DNA from: Kocuria rosea subsp. polaris
GTDB taxonomy: Bacteria; Actinomycetota; Actinomycetes; Actinomycetales; Micrococcaceae
Reading direction: 5' to 3'
Length of the DNA: 64,000 bases
Assembly (NCBI GenBank): GCA_023896275.1
Contig: MLDA01000021.1
Span: 1-64,000, forward strand
The notes beneath the pieces are model-generated. The model had not been told where the DNA came from. It worked only from the letters and a program-made list of their open reading frames with translations, and did not search any database. The translations under genes and the position numbers were made by a program. This document shows, piece by piece, positions 22,201-29,798 of this stretch; positions within the stretch are counted from its first letter, which is position 1; each line of letters starts with the position of its first letter.

Positions 22201-22745
22201 CCGACTCCACAACCCGCCGGTCCACCTTGAACAGGTTGCTGTTCCCGAGCCCGACCCGTGACTTCGAGGCAACACGCGCCTCTTACGGGGACGTCTCCGT
22301 TCTGGGCACGAGGGACTACCTTTACGGCCTGAAGCCCGGAGCCGAGCATGTGATCTCACTCGGCAAGGGGGTGCGCCTGCTCGTGACGCTGCAGGCCGTC
22401 AGCGAGCCGGATGAGAAGGGCATGCGGACCGTGATGTGCACGTTGAACGGGCAGATGCGCCAGATCGTGGTGCGGGATCGTTCGGTGGAGTCCACGGTCA
22501 AGGTCGCGGAGAAGGCTGATCCGACCAAGGCCGGGCACGTCCCCGCGCCGTTCGCCGGGGCGGTGACCGCCACGGTGGCGGTGGGGGAGTCGGTTGCTAT
22601 TGGTGGGACGGTCGCGACGATCGAGGCGATGAAGATGGAAGCGGCGATCACGTCCCCGGTCGAGGGGACGGTGTCTCGGGTCGCGATCAGCGGGACCGCC
22701 CCGGTGGATGGTGGTGATCTTCTGATCGTGATCGACCCGGCCTGA
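19290..22745 (+). CDS. pyc: Pyruvate carboxylase
   Basis: The anaplerotic biotin enzyme making oxaloacetate from pyruvate, bicarbonate and ATP. It is 1151 residues (1150 if the second ATG is used). Order: biotin carboxylase (about 1-450; GGGGRGMRR ATP loop, NPRIQVEHTVTEE), carboxyltransferase (about 540-1000; TTFRDAHQSLLATRVRT), and a C-terminal BCCP domain with biotinyl lysine in EAMKMEA at about residue 1115. Full length and intact. It lies behind the sarcosine operon but beyond a terminator; it could use the pyruvate made by SdaA, but it is also a common stand-alone gene. Confidence 0.96.
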   Translation: MMFEKVLVANRGEIAIRGFRAAVELGAKTVAVYPYEDRGSIHRQKADEAYQIGEEGHPVRAYLDVEEVIRVATECGADAIYPGYGFMSENPDLARAARDAGIAFVGPPPEVLELAGNKVEALRAARSAGIPVLESSEPSDDEEYLFAEADRIGFPIFVKAVAGGGGRGMRRVDKREDLAELLGAAMREAGTAFGDSTVFLEQAVLRPRHIEVQILADGEGNVVHLFERDCSLQRRHQKVIEMAPAPNLDDDIRHALYADAVKFAKALNYQNAGTVEFLVDTVGERAGQHVFIEMNPRIQVEHTVTEEITDVDLVSAQLRIAAGESLQELGIRQEELSIRGAAMQCRITTEDPSNGFRPDVGTISVYRSAGGSGVRLDGGTIYTGAEVSPHFDSMLVKLTCRGRDYEMAVRRTRRALAEFRIRGVATNIPFLMNVLDDPQFIAGDVATDFIDARPDLLVGNRSQDRGTKALTYLADTTVNKPNGDRVDGIDPRLKLPRFPGDKSEQPERSPFDGPAPGVTPPDGWRQVLLQKGPEGFAAQLRSAEAVAVTDTTFRDAHQSLLATRVRTRDLLAAAPAMAHTLPQLFSMEVWGGATYDVSLRFLGEDPWKRLELLRAELPNVPLQMLLRGRNTVGYTPYPSEVTDAFVAEAAATGIDIFRIFDALNDVSQMAPAIAAVRATGTAVAEVALCYTGNLLDPAEDLYTLEYYLELAGRIVDAGAHILAIKDMAGLLRPAAAGKLVRALRERFEVPVHLHTHDTAGGQLATIMAAVEAGVDAVDVAVASMAGTTSQVSMSALVAALAHTDRDTGIDLEAAAGMEPYWEAVRTMYAPFESGLSGPTGRVYRHEIPGGQLSNLRQQAIALGLGERFEAIEDMYTAANAMLGRLVKVTPSSKVVGDLALQLVGMGVDPAEFEANPNAFDIPESVIQFLSGELGDPPGGWPEPFRSKALEGRTVKPRVESLSDGDQAGLEADSTTRRSTLNRLLFPSPTRDFEATRASYGDVSVLGTRDYLYGLKPGAEHVISLGKGVRLLVTLQAVSEPDEKGMRTVMCTLNGQMRQIVVRDRSVESTVKVAEKADPTKAGHVPAPFAGAVTATVAVGESVAIGGTVATIEAMKMEAAITSPVEGTVSRVAISGTAPVDGGDLLIVIDPA

Positions 22746-22758
22746 TCACTCACAGACC

Positions 22759-22791
22759 ACGGCGCCCGACACATCTCGTGTCGGGCGCCGT
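22759..22791 (+). terminator. pyc terminator
   Basis: A perfect 14-bp stem (ACGGCGCCCGACAC / GTGTCGGGCGCCGT) with a 5-nt loop, 13 bp after the pyc stop. Confidence 0.88.
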
Positions 22792-22913
22792 CGTCGTGTC
22801 GAGGTCCGGGGCCCGGGCGACGAGCTGGGGTCGCCGGGGCACTGTAGTTGATCAGCGGTCGTAGGGGCAGCGCCGCTCTTCGGACCTGCTAATCACCAGG
22901 CTGGGCAGACGAT

Positions 22914-22959
22914 AAACGCCGGCGGGGCCCGGACCATGGTCCGGGCCCCGCCGGCGTTT
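22914..22959. terminator. 46-bp perfect palindrome, terminator of the BCCT gene
   Basis: The two 23-bp arms are exact reverse complements centred on CCATGG at 22936/22937, with AAA on the left and TTT on the right, so the hairpin works in either direction. On the minus strand it follows the BCCT stop by 21 bp and ends in U residues, which fits an intrinsic terminator. Nothing else is seen in the 22792-22913 interval. Confidence 0.82.
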
Positions 22960-22980
22960 GGGGGCTACGCGTCTGTCGGG

Positions 22981-24903
22981 TCAGGTGGTCGGGCGTTCGC
23001 TTTCACCGTCGTCGGTGCCGTTGGGCTCCCCACCCTGGTCGAGGTACTCCTGGGAGGACTCGAACTCGGGGGTATCGAACGTCTGCCCCGCCAGGGGGTC
23101 CCTTTGCTCGTCGATGATCGTGATGGCACCGGTCTCCGGGTTGACGACGGCCACCGCCGGGTCGACGTGGCGGAAGGAGATCACTTGCTTCGTCTCCTCT
23201 CCGACCTCGGTGCGACCGTTGGCCGAGAACCCGGAGAGGGCGGCGGAGGCCCCGGAGATGCCACGGAGGACATTGGATCGGGTCTTTTCGGTCCCGGTTC
23301 CTGTTTCGCTGCCCTCGGCCTCGCTGGTGGTGATGACTTCCATGTAGCTGGGCATCGAGGCCACGTCGTGGCGGAAGGCCCGGGTCAGCGAGATGCAGGC
23401 CAGGAACAGAATGATCGAGAACGGTGCTGCCGTCGCGATCGAGAGCGTTTGCAGCGCGGTCAGGGCGACGCTGCCGCCGACCACGAGCAGCACGGCCGCC
23501 GCGATCCCTTCCAGCGATGCCCAGTAGATGCGGGTGGACTTCGGGGTATTCGTGCTGCCGCCGCTGGCGAGCATGTCGATCACGAGGGATCCGGAGTCGG
23601 AGGAGGTCACGAAGAAGAGGACGATCACGACCATCGCGATGACACTGAGTACGACCGTGAGCGGGAACGCCTCGAAGAACTGGAAGAGCGCCGTCGTGCT
23701 GGAGACGGCCCCGTCGGTGAGCATGTCGACCGTGCCCTCGCGCTGGAACAGGATCGCCGAATCGCCGAAGATCGTGAACCAGATCAGGCTGACGAGGGTC
23801 GGGGCGAGGAGGACGCCGACGATGAACTCGCGGATCGTGCGGCCGCGGGAAATGCGGGCGATGAACATGCCCACGAACGGCGCCCAGCTCACCCACCAGC
23901 CCCAGTAGAAGATCGTCCAGCCGGCCTCCCAGCCGTCCGTGGAGAACGGGCCGGAGTGCAACATCGTCTCGGGCAGGATGCTCAGGTAGTTGCCCAGGTT
24001 CTCCGGGAACGCCTTGAGCAGGAAGATCGTCGGCCCCAGGATGAAGACGGTGAAGGCGAGCAGTGCCGCGACGGACATGTTGAAGTTCGAGAGCCATTTC
24101 AGGCCCTTGTGCACACCGGTGACCACCGACCAGACCGCAATCGCCGTGATCGCTGCGATGATCGTGATGATCAGCCAGTTCGAGGACTCGGCCCAACCGA
24201 GGAACTCGAGACCGCCGATGATCTGACTGACGCCGAAGCCGAACGAGGTCGCCACGCCGAACAGGGTGCCGACGATCGCGACCGTGTCAATCACATGCCC
24301 GATCCATCCCTCGACCCGCTCGCGGCCCAGCAGCGGCTCGAGCAGCCAACGCACGGCCAGCGGACGGCCACGGCGGAAGGTCATGTAGGCCAGACCCAGG
24401 CCGACGATCGCATAGATCCCCCACGGGTGCAGGCCCCAGTGCAGCATCACCACGCCCATCGACGTGTTCACCGCGTCCGTCGTTTCCGCCTCGACCCCAT
24501 AGGGTGGTGTGATGTAGTGGCTCAGGGGTTCAGCGACGCTGAAGAAGACCAGCCCGATGCCCATGCCGGCACTGAAGAGCATGAGGAACCAAGAGACGAT
24601 CCCGAACTCGGGCTGTTCGTCGTCGCGGCCGAGCCGGATGCGCCCGATCTTCGAGACCGCGAAGTAGATCGCGAAGGCCAGGAAGATGTTGACCGCGATC
24701 ACGTACCACCAGCCGACGCCGTCGGAGATCGCAGCGTTGAGATCCCCGGTGGCCTCCTCCAGCGCGTCGCCGGCGACCCGGCTGAAGACCACGGTGGCGA
24801 TGAGCAGCGCGAAGATCACAATCGACGCGGGGATGAAGACGGGTTTCAAAATCTTGGACCCGGAGGCGGGACCCGCCTTCCGATCAGAGGGGGCGGAGGA
24901 CAT
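22981..24903 (-). CDS. BCCT family transporter (betaine/choline/carnitine type)
   Basis: A secondary transporter of the BCCT family (BetP/BetT/OpuD), 640 residues, with about twelve membrane segments. Family signatures: GMGIGLVFFSVAEPLSHY, WGWWVSWAPFVGMFIARISR with its aromatic cage tryptophans, and TSSDSGSLVIDM. A C-terminal soluble tail of roughly 120 residues follows the last membrane segment. CGAAAGAGG precedes the ATG at 24903; the upstream in-frame ATG at 24975 has no such site. Neighbouring sarcosine catabolism makes glycine betaine or a related methylamine a likely substrate, but choline cannot be excluded. It is convergent to pyc. Confidence 0.92.
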   Translation of the reverse strand: MSSAPSDRKAGPASGSKILKPVFIPASIVIFALLIATVVFSRVAGDALEEATGDLNAAISDGVGWWYVIAVNIFLAFAIYFAVSKIGRIRLGRDDEQPEFGIVSWFLMLFSAGMGIGLVFFSVAEPLSHYITPPYGVEAETTDAVNTSMGVVMLHWGLHPWGIYAIVGLGLAYMTFRRGRPLAVRWLLEPLLGRERVEGWIGHVIDTVAIVGTLFGVATSFGFGVSQIIGGLEFLGWAESSNWLIITIIAAITAIAVWSVVTGVHKGLKWLSNFNMSVAALLAFTVFILGPTIFLLKAFPENLGNYLSILPETMLHSGPFSTDGWEAGWTIFYWGWWVSWAPFVGMFIARISRGRTIREFIVGVLLAPTLVSLIWFTIFGDSAILFQREGTVDMLTDGAVSSTTALFQFFEAFPLTVVLSVIAMVVIVLFFVTSSDSGSLVIDMLASGGSTNTPKSTRIYWASLEGIAAAVLLVVGGSVALTALQTLSIATAAPFSIILFLACISLTRAFRHDVASMPSYMEVITTSEAEGSETGTGTEKTRSNVLRGISGASAALSGFSANGRTEVGEETKQVISFRHVDPAVAVVNPETGAITIIDEQRDPLAGQTFDTPEFESSQEYLDQGGEPNGTDDGESERPTT

Positions 24904-25025
24904 ATCGATACCTCTTTCGTCGTGGTACTCGCAGGCGGGTCGACGTTGTTCGAATCTCTCCTGCGAACCTAGCACGACGTGAAATGGATCTCACCCTTTC
25001 ACTGCGGGCCCCGAGCCTGCCGCCG

Positions 25026-25823
25026 CTAGTCCTCGACCGGCGGAGCCAGGATGACGTTGGTGCCCCTGGCCTCGAACTCCTGCCGCTGCTCGACGGTGAT
25101 GCCGTCGTCGGTGATGAGGTTGCTGAACGTGTAGCCGCTCATCGTGGCGAAAGACCTCACGCCAATCTTCGACGAGTCGGCGACGATGTAGGCCCGTCCC
25201 GCTCTCCGGGCGAGCAGCGAGTTGACGGCGGCCTCGCCCTCGTCGCTGACCGTGGGCCCGATTTCGGGATCCAGACCGTTGACCCCGACGAAGGCGAAGT
25301 CCAGCGCCACCTGCTGGAGGATCGACGTGGCGTAGGGGCCGACGAGTTCGTAAGAACGGGGGCTGAGGATTCCGCCGGTGACCATGATCTTGATGTTGGG
25401 GCGCACGGCGAGCTGCGAGGCGATGTTGATCGCGTTGGTCACGACGGTCAGCGTGGGCTTGTTGGACGGCTCCATGAGGTCCCGGCGGGTCGCGAGCACC
25501 GACGCGAGCGCCGTGCTCGTGGTCCCTCCGCACAGCCCGATCACCGCCCCACGCGGGATCAGGGCGCTGGCCGCGTGGGCGATTGCCCGTTTCTTCGCGG
25601 CCTGCTGATCCTTCGAGTAGCGCTTCGGCAGGTCGTAGGCGACCGTCTCGCTCGTCGCCCCGCCGCGCGTCCGGGTCAGCAGCCGCTGCGTGGCCAGGTG
25701 GTCCAGATCGCGCCGGGCGGTGGCCGGCGAGACCTCGAGCTTGTTCACGATGTCTTCGACGTCGACCTGCGTCGATTCGGCCAGCAAATCGAGGATGGCG
25801 TTGAGTCTCTCGGGCCTCTTCAT
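25026..25823 (-). CDS. DeoR-family transcriptional regulator
   Basis: A 265-residue DeoR/GlpR-type repressor: N-terminal HTH (about 1-57, EDIVNKLEVSPATARRDLDHL) and a C-terminal sugar-phosphate sensor (ISOCOT fold) with ADSSKIG and GVNGLDPEIG. It is the last gene of the minus-strand amino-sugar operon and its ATG overlaps the aldolase stop (ATGA). It most likely controls its own operon and the divergent ABC importer, using a phosphosugar as signal. Confidence 0.9.
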   Translation of the reverse strand: MKRPERLNAILDLLAESTQVDVEDIVNKLEVSPATARRDLDHLATQRLLTRTRGGATSETVAYDLPKRYSKDQQAAKKRAIAHAASALIPRGAVIGLCGGTTSTALASVLATRRDLMEPSNKPTLTVVTNAINIASQLAVRPNIKIMVTGGILSPRSYELVGPYATSILQQVALDFAFVGVNGLDPEIGPTVSDEGEAAVNSLLARRAGRAYIVADSSKIGVRSFATMSGYTFSNLITDDGITVEQRQEFEARGTNVILAPPVED

Positions 25824-26686
25824 GTGTGCGATCCTCCATCGTTGTCATCCGGCCCGCCGGCGAAGAGCCGCAGCAGGCGGGCCGCCTCGGGGACCAGCCC
25901 GTCACGCCCCGCGCGCAGGTACTTCCTCGAGTCAACCATCTTCCCATCGGATTCCAGCGCCGCGCGAACGCCCCGCGTGAAAAAGCCGTTCAAGTGCGTC
26001 GACACGTTGATCTTCGTCATCCCGGCGCGGATCGCCTCCACGAGGCTCGCATCCGAGACCCCCGAGGAACCGTGCAGCACGAGCGGCACCTCGACGCGCC
26101 CGCGGATTCGCGCGATCAGCTCCACATCGAGCCGCGCCGTGCGCTCCCGCATCGCGTGGGAGGAACCCACCGCGACGGCGAGCGCGTCGACGCCGGTCTC
26201 GGCGACGAACCGCGCCGCCTCGCCCGGGTCCGTACGCACGCCTGGCGCGTGCGCGCCGTCCTTGCCGCCGATCTCCCCGAGCTCGGCCTCGACCGCGGCG
26301 CCGGCCGCGTGGGCGTAGCGGACGACGGCGGCCGTGGCGGCGACGTTGTCCGCGTAGGCGAGCGCGGCGCCGTCGTACATGACCGAGGAGAATCCGAGGT
26401 CGATCGCCTCGCGCGCCAGGGCGGCGTCCTCCGCATGGTCGAGGTGCACGGCGACGGGCACGCTGGCGGCCTCGGCTGCGGCGATCGTCGCGAGGCCGAT
26501 CGGCCCGAGCGAGCCGTGGTAGCGCACGCAGTTCTCGGAGATCTGCAGGATGACGGGCAGTCCCGCCTCCTCGGCGGCGGCGACAAGCGCCTCCGCCGTC
26601 TCGAGGTGGAGGACGTTGAACGCCCCGATGCCGCGGCCGGCGGTGCGCGCGGCGGCGAGGAGCTGCAGAGTGGAGGTGCGGGTCAT
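25820..26686 (-). CDS. Class II ketose-bisphosphate aldolase (tagatose/fructose bisphosphate type)
   Basis: A 288-residue zinc-dependent aldolase of the GatY/KbaY/AgaY group. Zinc-site and catalytic motifs: AVHLDHAED (His ligand and catalytic Asp), EAELGEIGGKDG, VAVGSSHAM (canonically GxxHG, here SSHAM) and PLVLHGSSGVSD, then MTKINVSTHL. In this operon it sits after a PfkB kinase, so it should cleave a ketose 1,6-bisphosphate (tagatose or fructose) to DHAP and glyceraldehyde 3-phosphate. Both overlaps with its neighbours are ATGA type, so it is translationally coupled. Substrate stereochemistry cannot be read from sequence. Confidence 0.88.
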   Translation of the reverse strand: MTRTSTLQLLAAARTAGRGIGAFNVLHLETAEALVAAAEEAGLPVILQISENCVRYHGSLGPIGLATIAAAEAASVPVAVHLDHAEDAALAREAIDLGFSSVMYDGAALAYADNVAATAAVVRYAHAAGAAVEAELGEIGGKDGAHAPGVRTDPGEAARFVAETGVDALAVAVGSSHAMRERTARLDVELIARIRGRVEVPLVLHGSSGVSDASLVEAIRAGMTKINVSTHLNGFFTRGVRAALESDGKMVDSRKYLRAGRDGLVPEAARLLRLFAGGPDDNDGGSHT

Positions 26687-27666
26687 GAGTCGGCTTTCGT
26701 CGCGTCGGGAAGGGGCAGGCGCTCGATGCTGGTGCGCGCGAGCAGCTGCGGGTGGGTCGGGTGGATCTCGCCGGCGCCCGGCATGAGCACGGCCGCGGCC
26801 GCCCACGCCGAGGCGCGCCCGACGAGTTCGCGCGGGTCCTCATGGCCAGCGGCGAGGAGGGTGGCGATGGCGGCGACGGCGGCGTCGCCGGCACCCGTGG
26901 GATTGCCGGCGAGCACCGCGTCGAGCCGGGCCACCCAGACGGCGCCCGGGTCGGGTGCGCTGTAGAGGCGCATCCCGGCCTCGCCGCAGCTGACGAAGAC
27001 GTGCCGCACGCCGGCGTCGAGCAGCACGACGGCGGCCGCGTCCAGGTCGGTGCGCCCGGTCGCCGCGCGCAGCTCGTGCTCGTTCGGTTTCAGGGCGGTC
27101 GGGCCGGCGGCCGCGGCCCGCACGAGCGCCGGACCCGAGGTGTCGACGACGCACGGAATGCCGCGCCGGGACGCACGGATGGCCAGGTCCGCGTAGAACC
27201 CCGCGTCGGCACCGGCAGGCAGGCTTCCCGATCCGACGAGGCAGTCCGCCTCCCCCAGCGCCGCGTCGACCCGCACGGCGAATTCGTCCCAGACCGAGGC
27301 CGGCAACTCGCCGCCGGGTTCGTTGAAGATGCTCGTGGCGCCGTCGGCAGTGTCGTGGAAGCCCATCGTCCTCCGGGTCGGCACGGACGTCGCAACGGTC
27401 CGCGCCTCGACCTGGCTTCCGCGCAGCTGGGTGAGGAACTCGTCCCCCGTCGCTCCGCCGACCGGCGCCAGGACGATCGCGCGGTGGCCGGCCTGCGCGG
27501 CGACGCGGGCGACATTGACGCCCTTGCCGCCGGCGCGCACGAGCGGGGCCCCGACGCGGTGCGTCTGCCCGGGCGTGATTCCGGGCACCGTGTAAGAGAG
27601 GTCCAACGCGGGATTGGGGGTCACGGTCGCGATGGCCGTGCGGGCCGCGACGTCGGCCGTGCTCAT
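26683..27666 (-). CDS. PfkB-family phosphosugar kinase (1-phosphofructokinase/tagatose-6-phosphate kinase type)
   Basis: A 327-residue ribokinase/PfkB kinase with the hexose-kinase N-terminus TVTPNPALDLSY, the GGKGVNVARVAAQAGH substrate motif and the C-terminal NPTGAGDAAVAAI ATP/anion-hole motif with catalytic Asp. The family phosphorylates fructose-1-P, tagatose-6-P or fructose-6-P. Between an aldolase and a ROK kinase, tagatose-6-phosphate kinase is the favoured role. The open frame extends upstream, but the ATG at 27666 overlaps the ROK stop as ATGA and starts the family alignment. Confidence 0.88.
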   Translation of the reverse strand: MSTADVAARTAIATVTPNPALDLSYTVPGITPGQTHRVGAPLVRAGGKGVNVARVAAQAGHRAIVLAPVGGATGDEFLTQLRGSQVEARTVATSVPTRRTMGFHDTADGATSIFNEPGGELPASVWDEFAVRVDAALGEADCLVGSGSLPAGADAGFYADLAIRASRRGIPCVVDTSGPALVRAAAAGPTALKPNEHELRAATGRTDLDAAAVVLLDAGVRHVFVSCGEAGMRLYSAPDPGAVWVARLDAVLAGNPTGAGDAAVAAIATLLAAGHEDPRELVGRASAWAAAAVLMPGAGEIHPTHPQLLARTSIERLPLPDATKADS

Positions 27667-28625
27667 CGGCCGCTCCCCGTGAGCAGGTCGCCGGCCCGCA
27701 GGCCCGCGCCGATCAGCCCGGCATCGGGCCCGAGCTCGGCGAAGAGCAACCGCGGACGCCGGTGGATCGAGAGCAGCGAATCGAGGCTGCGCTGCAGCGG
27801 GGCGCGCAGCTGCTCGCCGGCGGCCGAGAGGCCTCCACCGATAACGATCGCCTCGGGTGCCAGGACGGAGACGACGTGGCTGAGACCGTAGGCGAGGCCG
27901 CGCACGGCGTCGTCGACGACGGCGGCCGCGAGTCGGTCCCCGGCGGCGGCGAGCGCGAACACCTCCCGGGCCCCGTCGACCTCCCGCCCGCAGGAGCGGG
28001 CGTATCGCCGCGAGATCGCTCCCGCCGAACCGACCGTCTCGAGGCATCCACTGGCCCCGCACGGGCAGTCGGCCCCGCCGGGCACGGACGCGTGTCCGAG
28101 CTCGCCGGCGTATCCCCCGCCGGTGACCCGGCGGCCGTCGCAGAAGATCGCGGCGGCGACGCCTGTGCCGATGATCGTCACGACGACGTCCGCATACCCG
28201 CGCGCGGCGCCCAGGCGGAATTCGGCCTCCCCGGCGGCGCCGACGTCGTGCCCGAACGTCACCGGTAGGCCCGTCGCCGCGGCGACGCGCTCGGCGAACG
28301 GGTAGCCGGACCAGCCGAGGTTCGCGGAGTAGATGCCCACGCCGGCGGCCTCGTCGACGAGCCCGGGCGCGATCAGGCCGATCGCGCCGATCCGGGTTCG
28401 TGGGCGGGCCGCGCGATGCTCAGCGAGCAGGCGGGTGACCTGCGCGACGACGGCGTCCCCCGCGGCGTCCGGGCCCGCGCCGACGGGCCGGTCCGTGGGC
28501 GCGCGGCGGACGTCGAGCAGCTCAGCCCCGCCGATCCCGAGGGCCGACTTGGTGTCCGTCCCACCGACGTCGACGGCGAGCACCGCCTCACCCGTCTCGG
28601 CGCCGCGCTGGGGGTTGGGCTGCAC
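27663..28625 (-). CDS. ROK-family sugar kinase
   Basis: A 320-residue ROK kinase: ATP site AVDVGGTDTKSALG near the N-terminus, the catalytic-loop FGHDVGAAGEAE, and GELGHASVPGG followed by the zinc motif CPCGASGCLE. There is no DNA-binding domain, so it is an enzyme, not a NagC-type regulator. ROK enzymes phosphorylate glucose, GlcNAc, ManNAc, GalNAc or related sugars at O6. In this operon it would phosphorylate the sugar brought in by the divergent ABC importer. The start is a GTG three bases after the SIS gene stop. Confidence 0.88.
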   Translation of the reverse strand: MQPNPQRGAETGEAVLAVDVGGTDTKSALGIGGAELLDVRRAPTDRPVGAGPDAAGDAVVAQVTRLLAEHRAARPRTRIGAIGLIAPGLVDEAAGVGIYSANLGWSGYPFAERVAAATGLPVTFGHDVGAAGEAEFRLGAARGYADVVVTIIGTGVAAAIFCDGRRVTGGGYAGELGHASVPGGADCPCGASGCLETVGSAGAISRRYARSCGREVDGAREVFALAAAGDRLAAAVVDDAVRGLAYGLSHVVSVLAPEAIVIGGGLSAAGEQLRAPLQRSLDSLLSIHRRPRLLFAELGPDAGLIGAGLRAGDLLTGSGR

Positions 28626-28628
28626 GGC

Positions 28629-29540
28629 TCAGCCCTCGAGGATGACGGAGCGCGTCAGGCTGCGCGGGCTGTCGGGATCGAGGCCGCGCGCGAGCGCCCG
28701 GTCGAGCGCGATCCGGTGGATCCCGGCGAGCGCCGCCAACGGGTGCGCGCCGGCACCGACATAGGTGGCACCGGTGGCGGCGACGTCGTCGGCCAGGCCC
28801 TCGACGTCGTCACCGAGGAGCCAGACGACGCGGCCCGGCGCCGCGATCGAGATCGGGCCGTGGCGGTACTCCATGGCGGGGTAGGACTCGGTCCAGCCCT
28901 GCACGGCCTCGCGCATCTTCAGCCCCGCCTCGTGGGCCAGGCCTACGGTCCAGCCGGTGCCGAGGAACGTGAACTGCTCGGCCTCGAGGAAGACGGGATC
29001 CGTCGGCGCGGCGAGCACCCGCGCAGCCTCCTCGGCGGCGGCCTCGACGTCCTGGTCGAGGGAGGTGAGCAGGTAGACCAGGGCCGAGGTCGCGAAGCGG
29101 GTCTGCACGACCGACTTTTCGTCGGCGTAGGGCAGGGCGACGACGGCGTCCGCGGCAGCGGTCGCGGGCGAGGACACGTCGCCGACGAGGACCGTGGTCG
29201 GGATCCGTCCGCGGTAGCGGCGCAACAGCTCGAGCACCTCGGTGGTCGTGCCCGAGCGGGTGATCGCGACGACGACGTCGTAGCCGCGCTCGACGAGGTC
29301 GGGGGCCTCGGACGCGGCGAACGCGTCGGTCAGGCCCCGCCCGCCCGCCTCCCGCGCCACGGCGTAGGAGTGCGCCATGAACCACGAGGTGCCGCACCCG
29401 ACGACGGCGACGCGGGCGCCGTCGTGGGGCAGGAGGTTCTCCTCGCGGGCCTGGCGGCTCGCGCGCCGCCACAGCTCCGGCTGCGACAGGAGCTCGCGGC
29501 GCATGTGTGCGCCGGGCTCGGATGGGGTCTGCTGCTGCAT
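28629..29540 (-). CDS. SIS-domain sugar isomerase/deaminase (AgaS/NagB-II/FrlB-like)
   Basis: A 303-residue protein with two SIS folds: VVGCGTSWFMAHSYA (phosphosugar loop) at about 46-60, AITRSGTTTEVLELL in the first, and GTGWTVGLAHEAGLKMREA with ESYPAMEYRHGP in the second. This is the isomerase half of GlmS, also used by AgaS (galactosamine-6-P deaminase/isomerase), NagB-II and the deglycase FrlB. With kinase, PfkB kinase and aldolase beside it, conversion of an amino-sugar 6-phosphate to a ketose 6-phosphate plus ammonia is the best fit. It is the first gene of the minus-strand operon. Confidence 0.85.
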   Translation of the reverse strand: MQQQTPSEPGAHMRRELLSQPELWRRASRQAREENLLPHDGARVAVVGCGTSWFMAHSYAVAREAGGRGLTDAFAASEAPDLVERGYDVVVAITRSGTTTEVLELLRRYRGRIPTTVLVGDVSSPATAAADAVVALPYADEKSVVQTRFATSALVYLLTSLDQDVEAAAEEAARVLAAPTDPVFLEAEQFTFLGTGWTVGLAHEAGLKMREAVQGWTESYPAMEYRHGPISIAAPGRVVWLLGDDVEGLADDVAATGATYVGAGAHPLAALAGIHRIALDRALARGLDPDSPRSLTRSVILEG

Positions 29541-29682
29541 GGTGCCTCACTTTCAACTGATGACCACAACTGCATGATCTGAACGAGTTTCAATCACGAT
29601 ACGTCACTTTGCGCGGAACGCAAAAGGTCGGAGTTTCCGCGGACAACACCGTCGCATGGCTCTATACGCGTGGATTCGGTCC

Positions 29683-29712
29683 TTGACAGTGCGACGTGGA
29701 TCACGTCATGAT
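29683..29712 (+). promoter_or_regulatory. Promoter of the amino-sugar ABC importer
   Basis: A consensus TTGACA (29683-29688) is followed after 18 bp by CATGAT (29707-29712). An inverted repeat ATGAT-AATC-ATCAT (29708-29721) overlaps the -10 box and could be an operator. The gene start is at 29799, leaving a leader of about 80 nt. Confidence 0.6.
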
Positions 29713-29733
29713 AATCATCATTCGGTGAACAAG

Positions 29734-29773
29734 AGTGATCGCAAACCATCATCTGCTGTCACGAAAGATCACT
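29734..29773. promoter_or_regulatory. Candidate DeoR operator pair in the divergent region
   Basis: AGTGATC (29734-29740) and GATCACT (29767-29773) form a perfect 7-bp inverted repeat 33 bp apart centre to centre, about three helical turns. Related GTTTCAATCACGA lies at 29587-29599 near the start of the opposite operon. The two outward forms read GTTTGCGATCACT and ACGAAAGATCACT. Binding by the DeoR protein of the adjacent operon is inference. Confidence 0.4.
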
Positions 29774-29798
29774 ATTCGCACGTTGGAAAGAGGGAATC

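Noticed and set aside
19875-22349. 824-codon frame opposite pyc
   Set aside because: Antisense shadow; pyc is clearly real.
22936-24972. 678-codon frame opposite the BCCT gene
   Set aside because: Shadow frame, repetitive Arg/Glu/Asp composition; the opposite strand has membrane segments and family motifs.
25820-29540. Sulfoglycolysis-type operon
   Set aside because: PfkB kinase and aldolase would fit, but there is no YihS-type isomerase or sulfolactaldehyde enzyme; the SIS protein points to amino sugars.
28416-29582. 388-codon plus-strand frame over the SIS and ROK genes
   Set aside because: Shadow frame without motifs.
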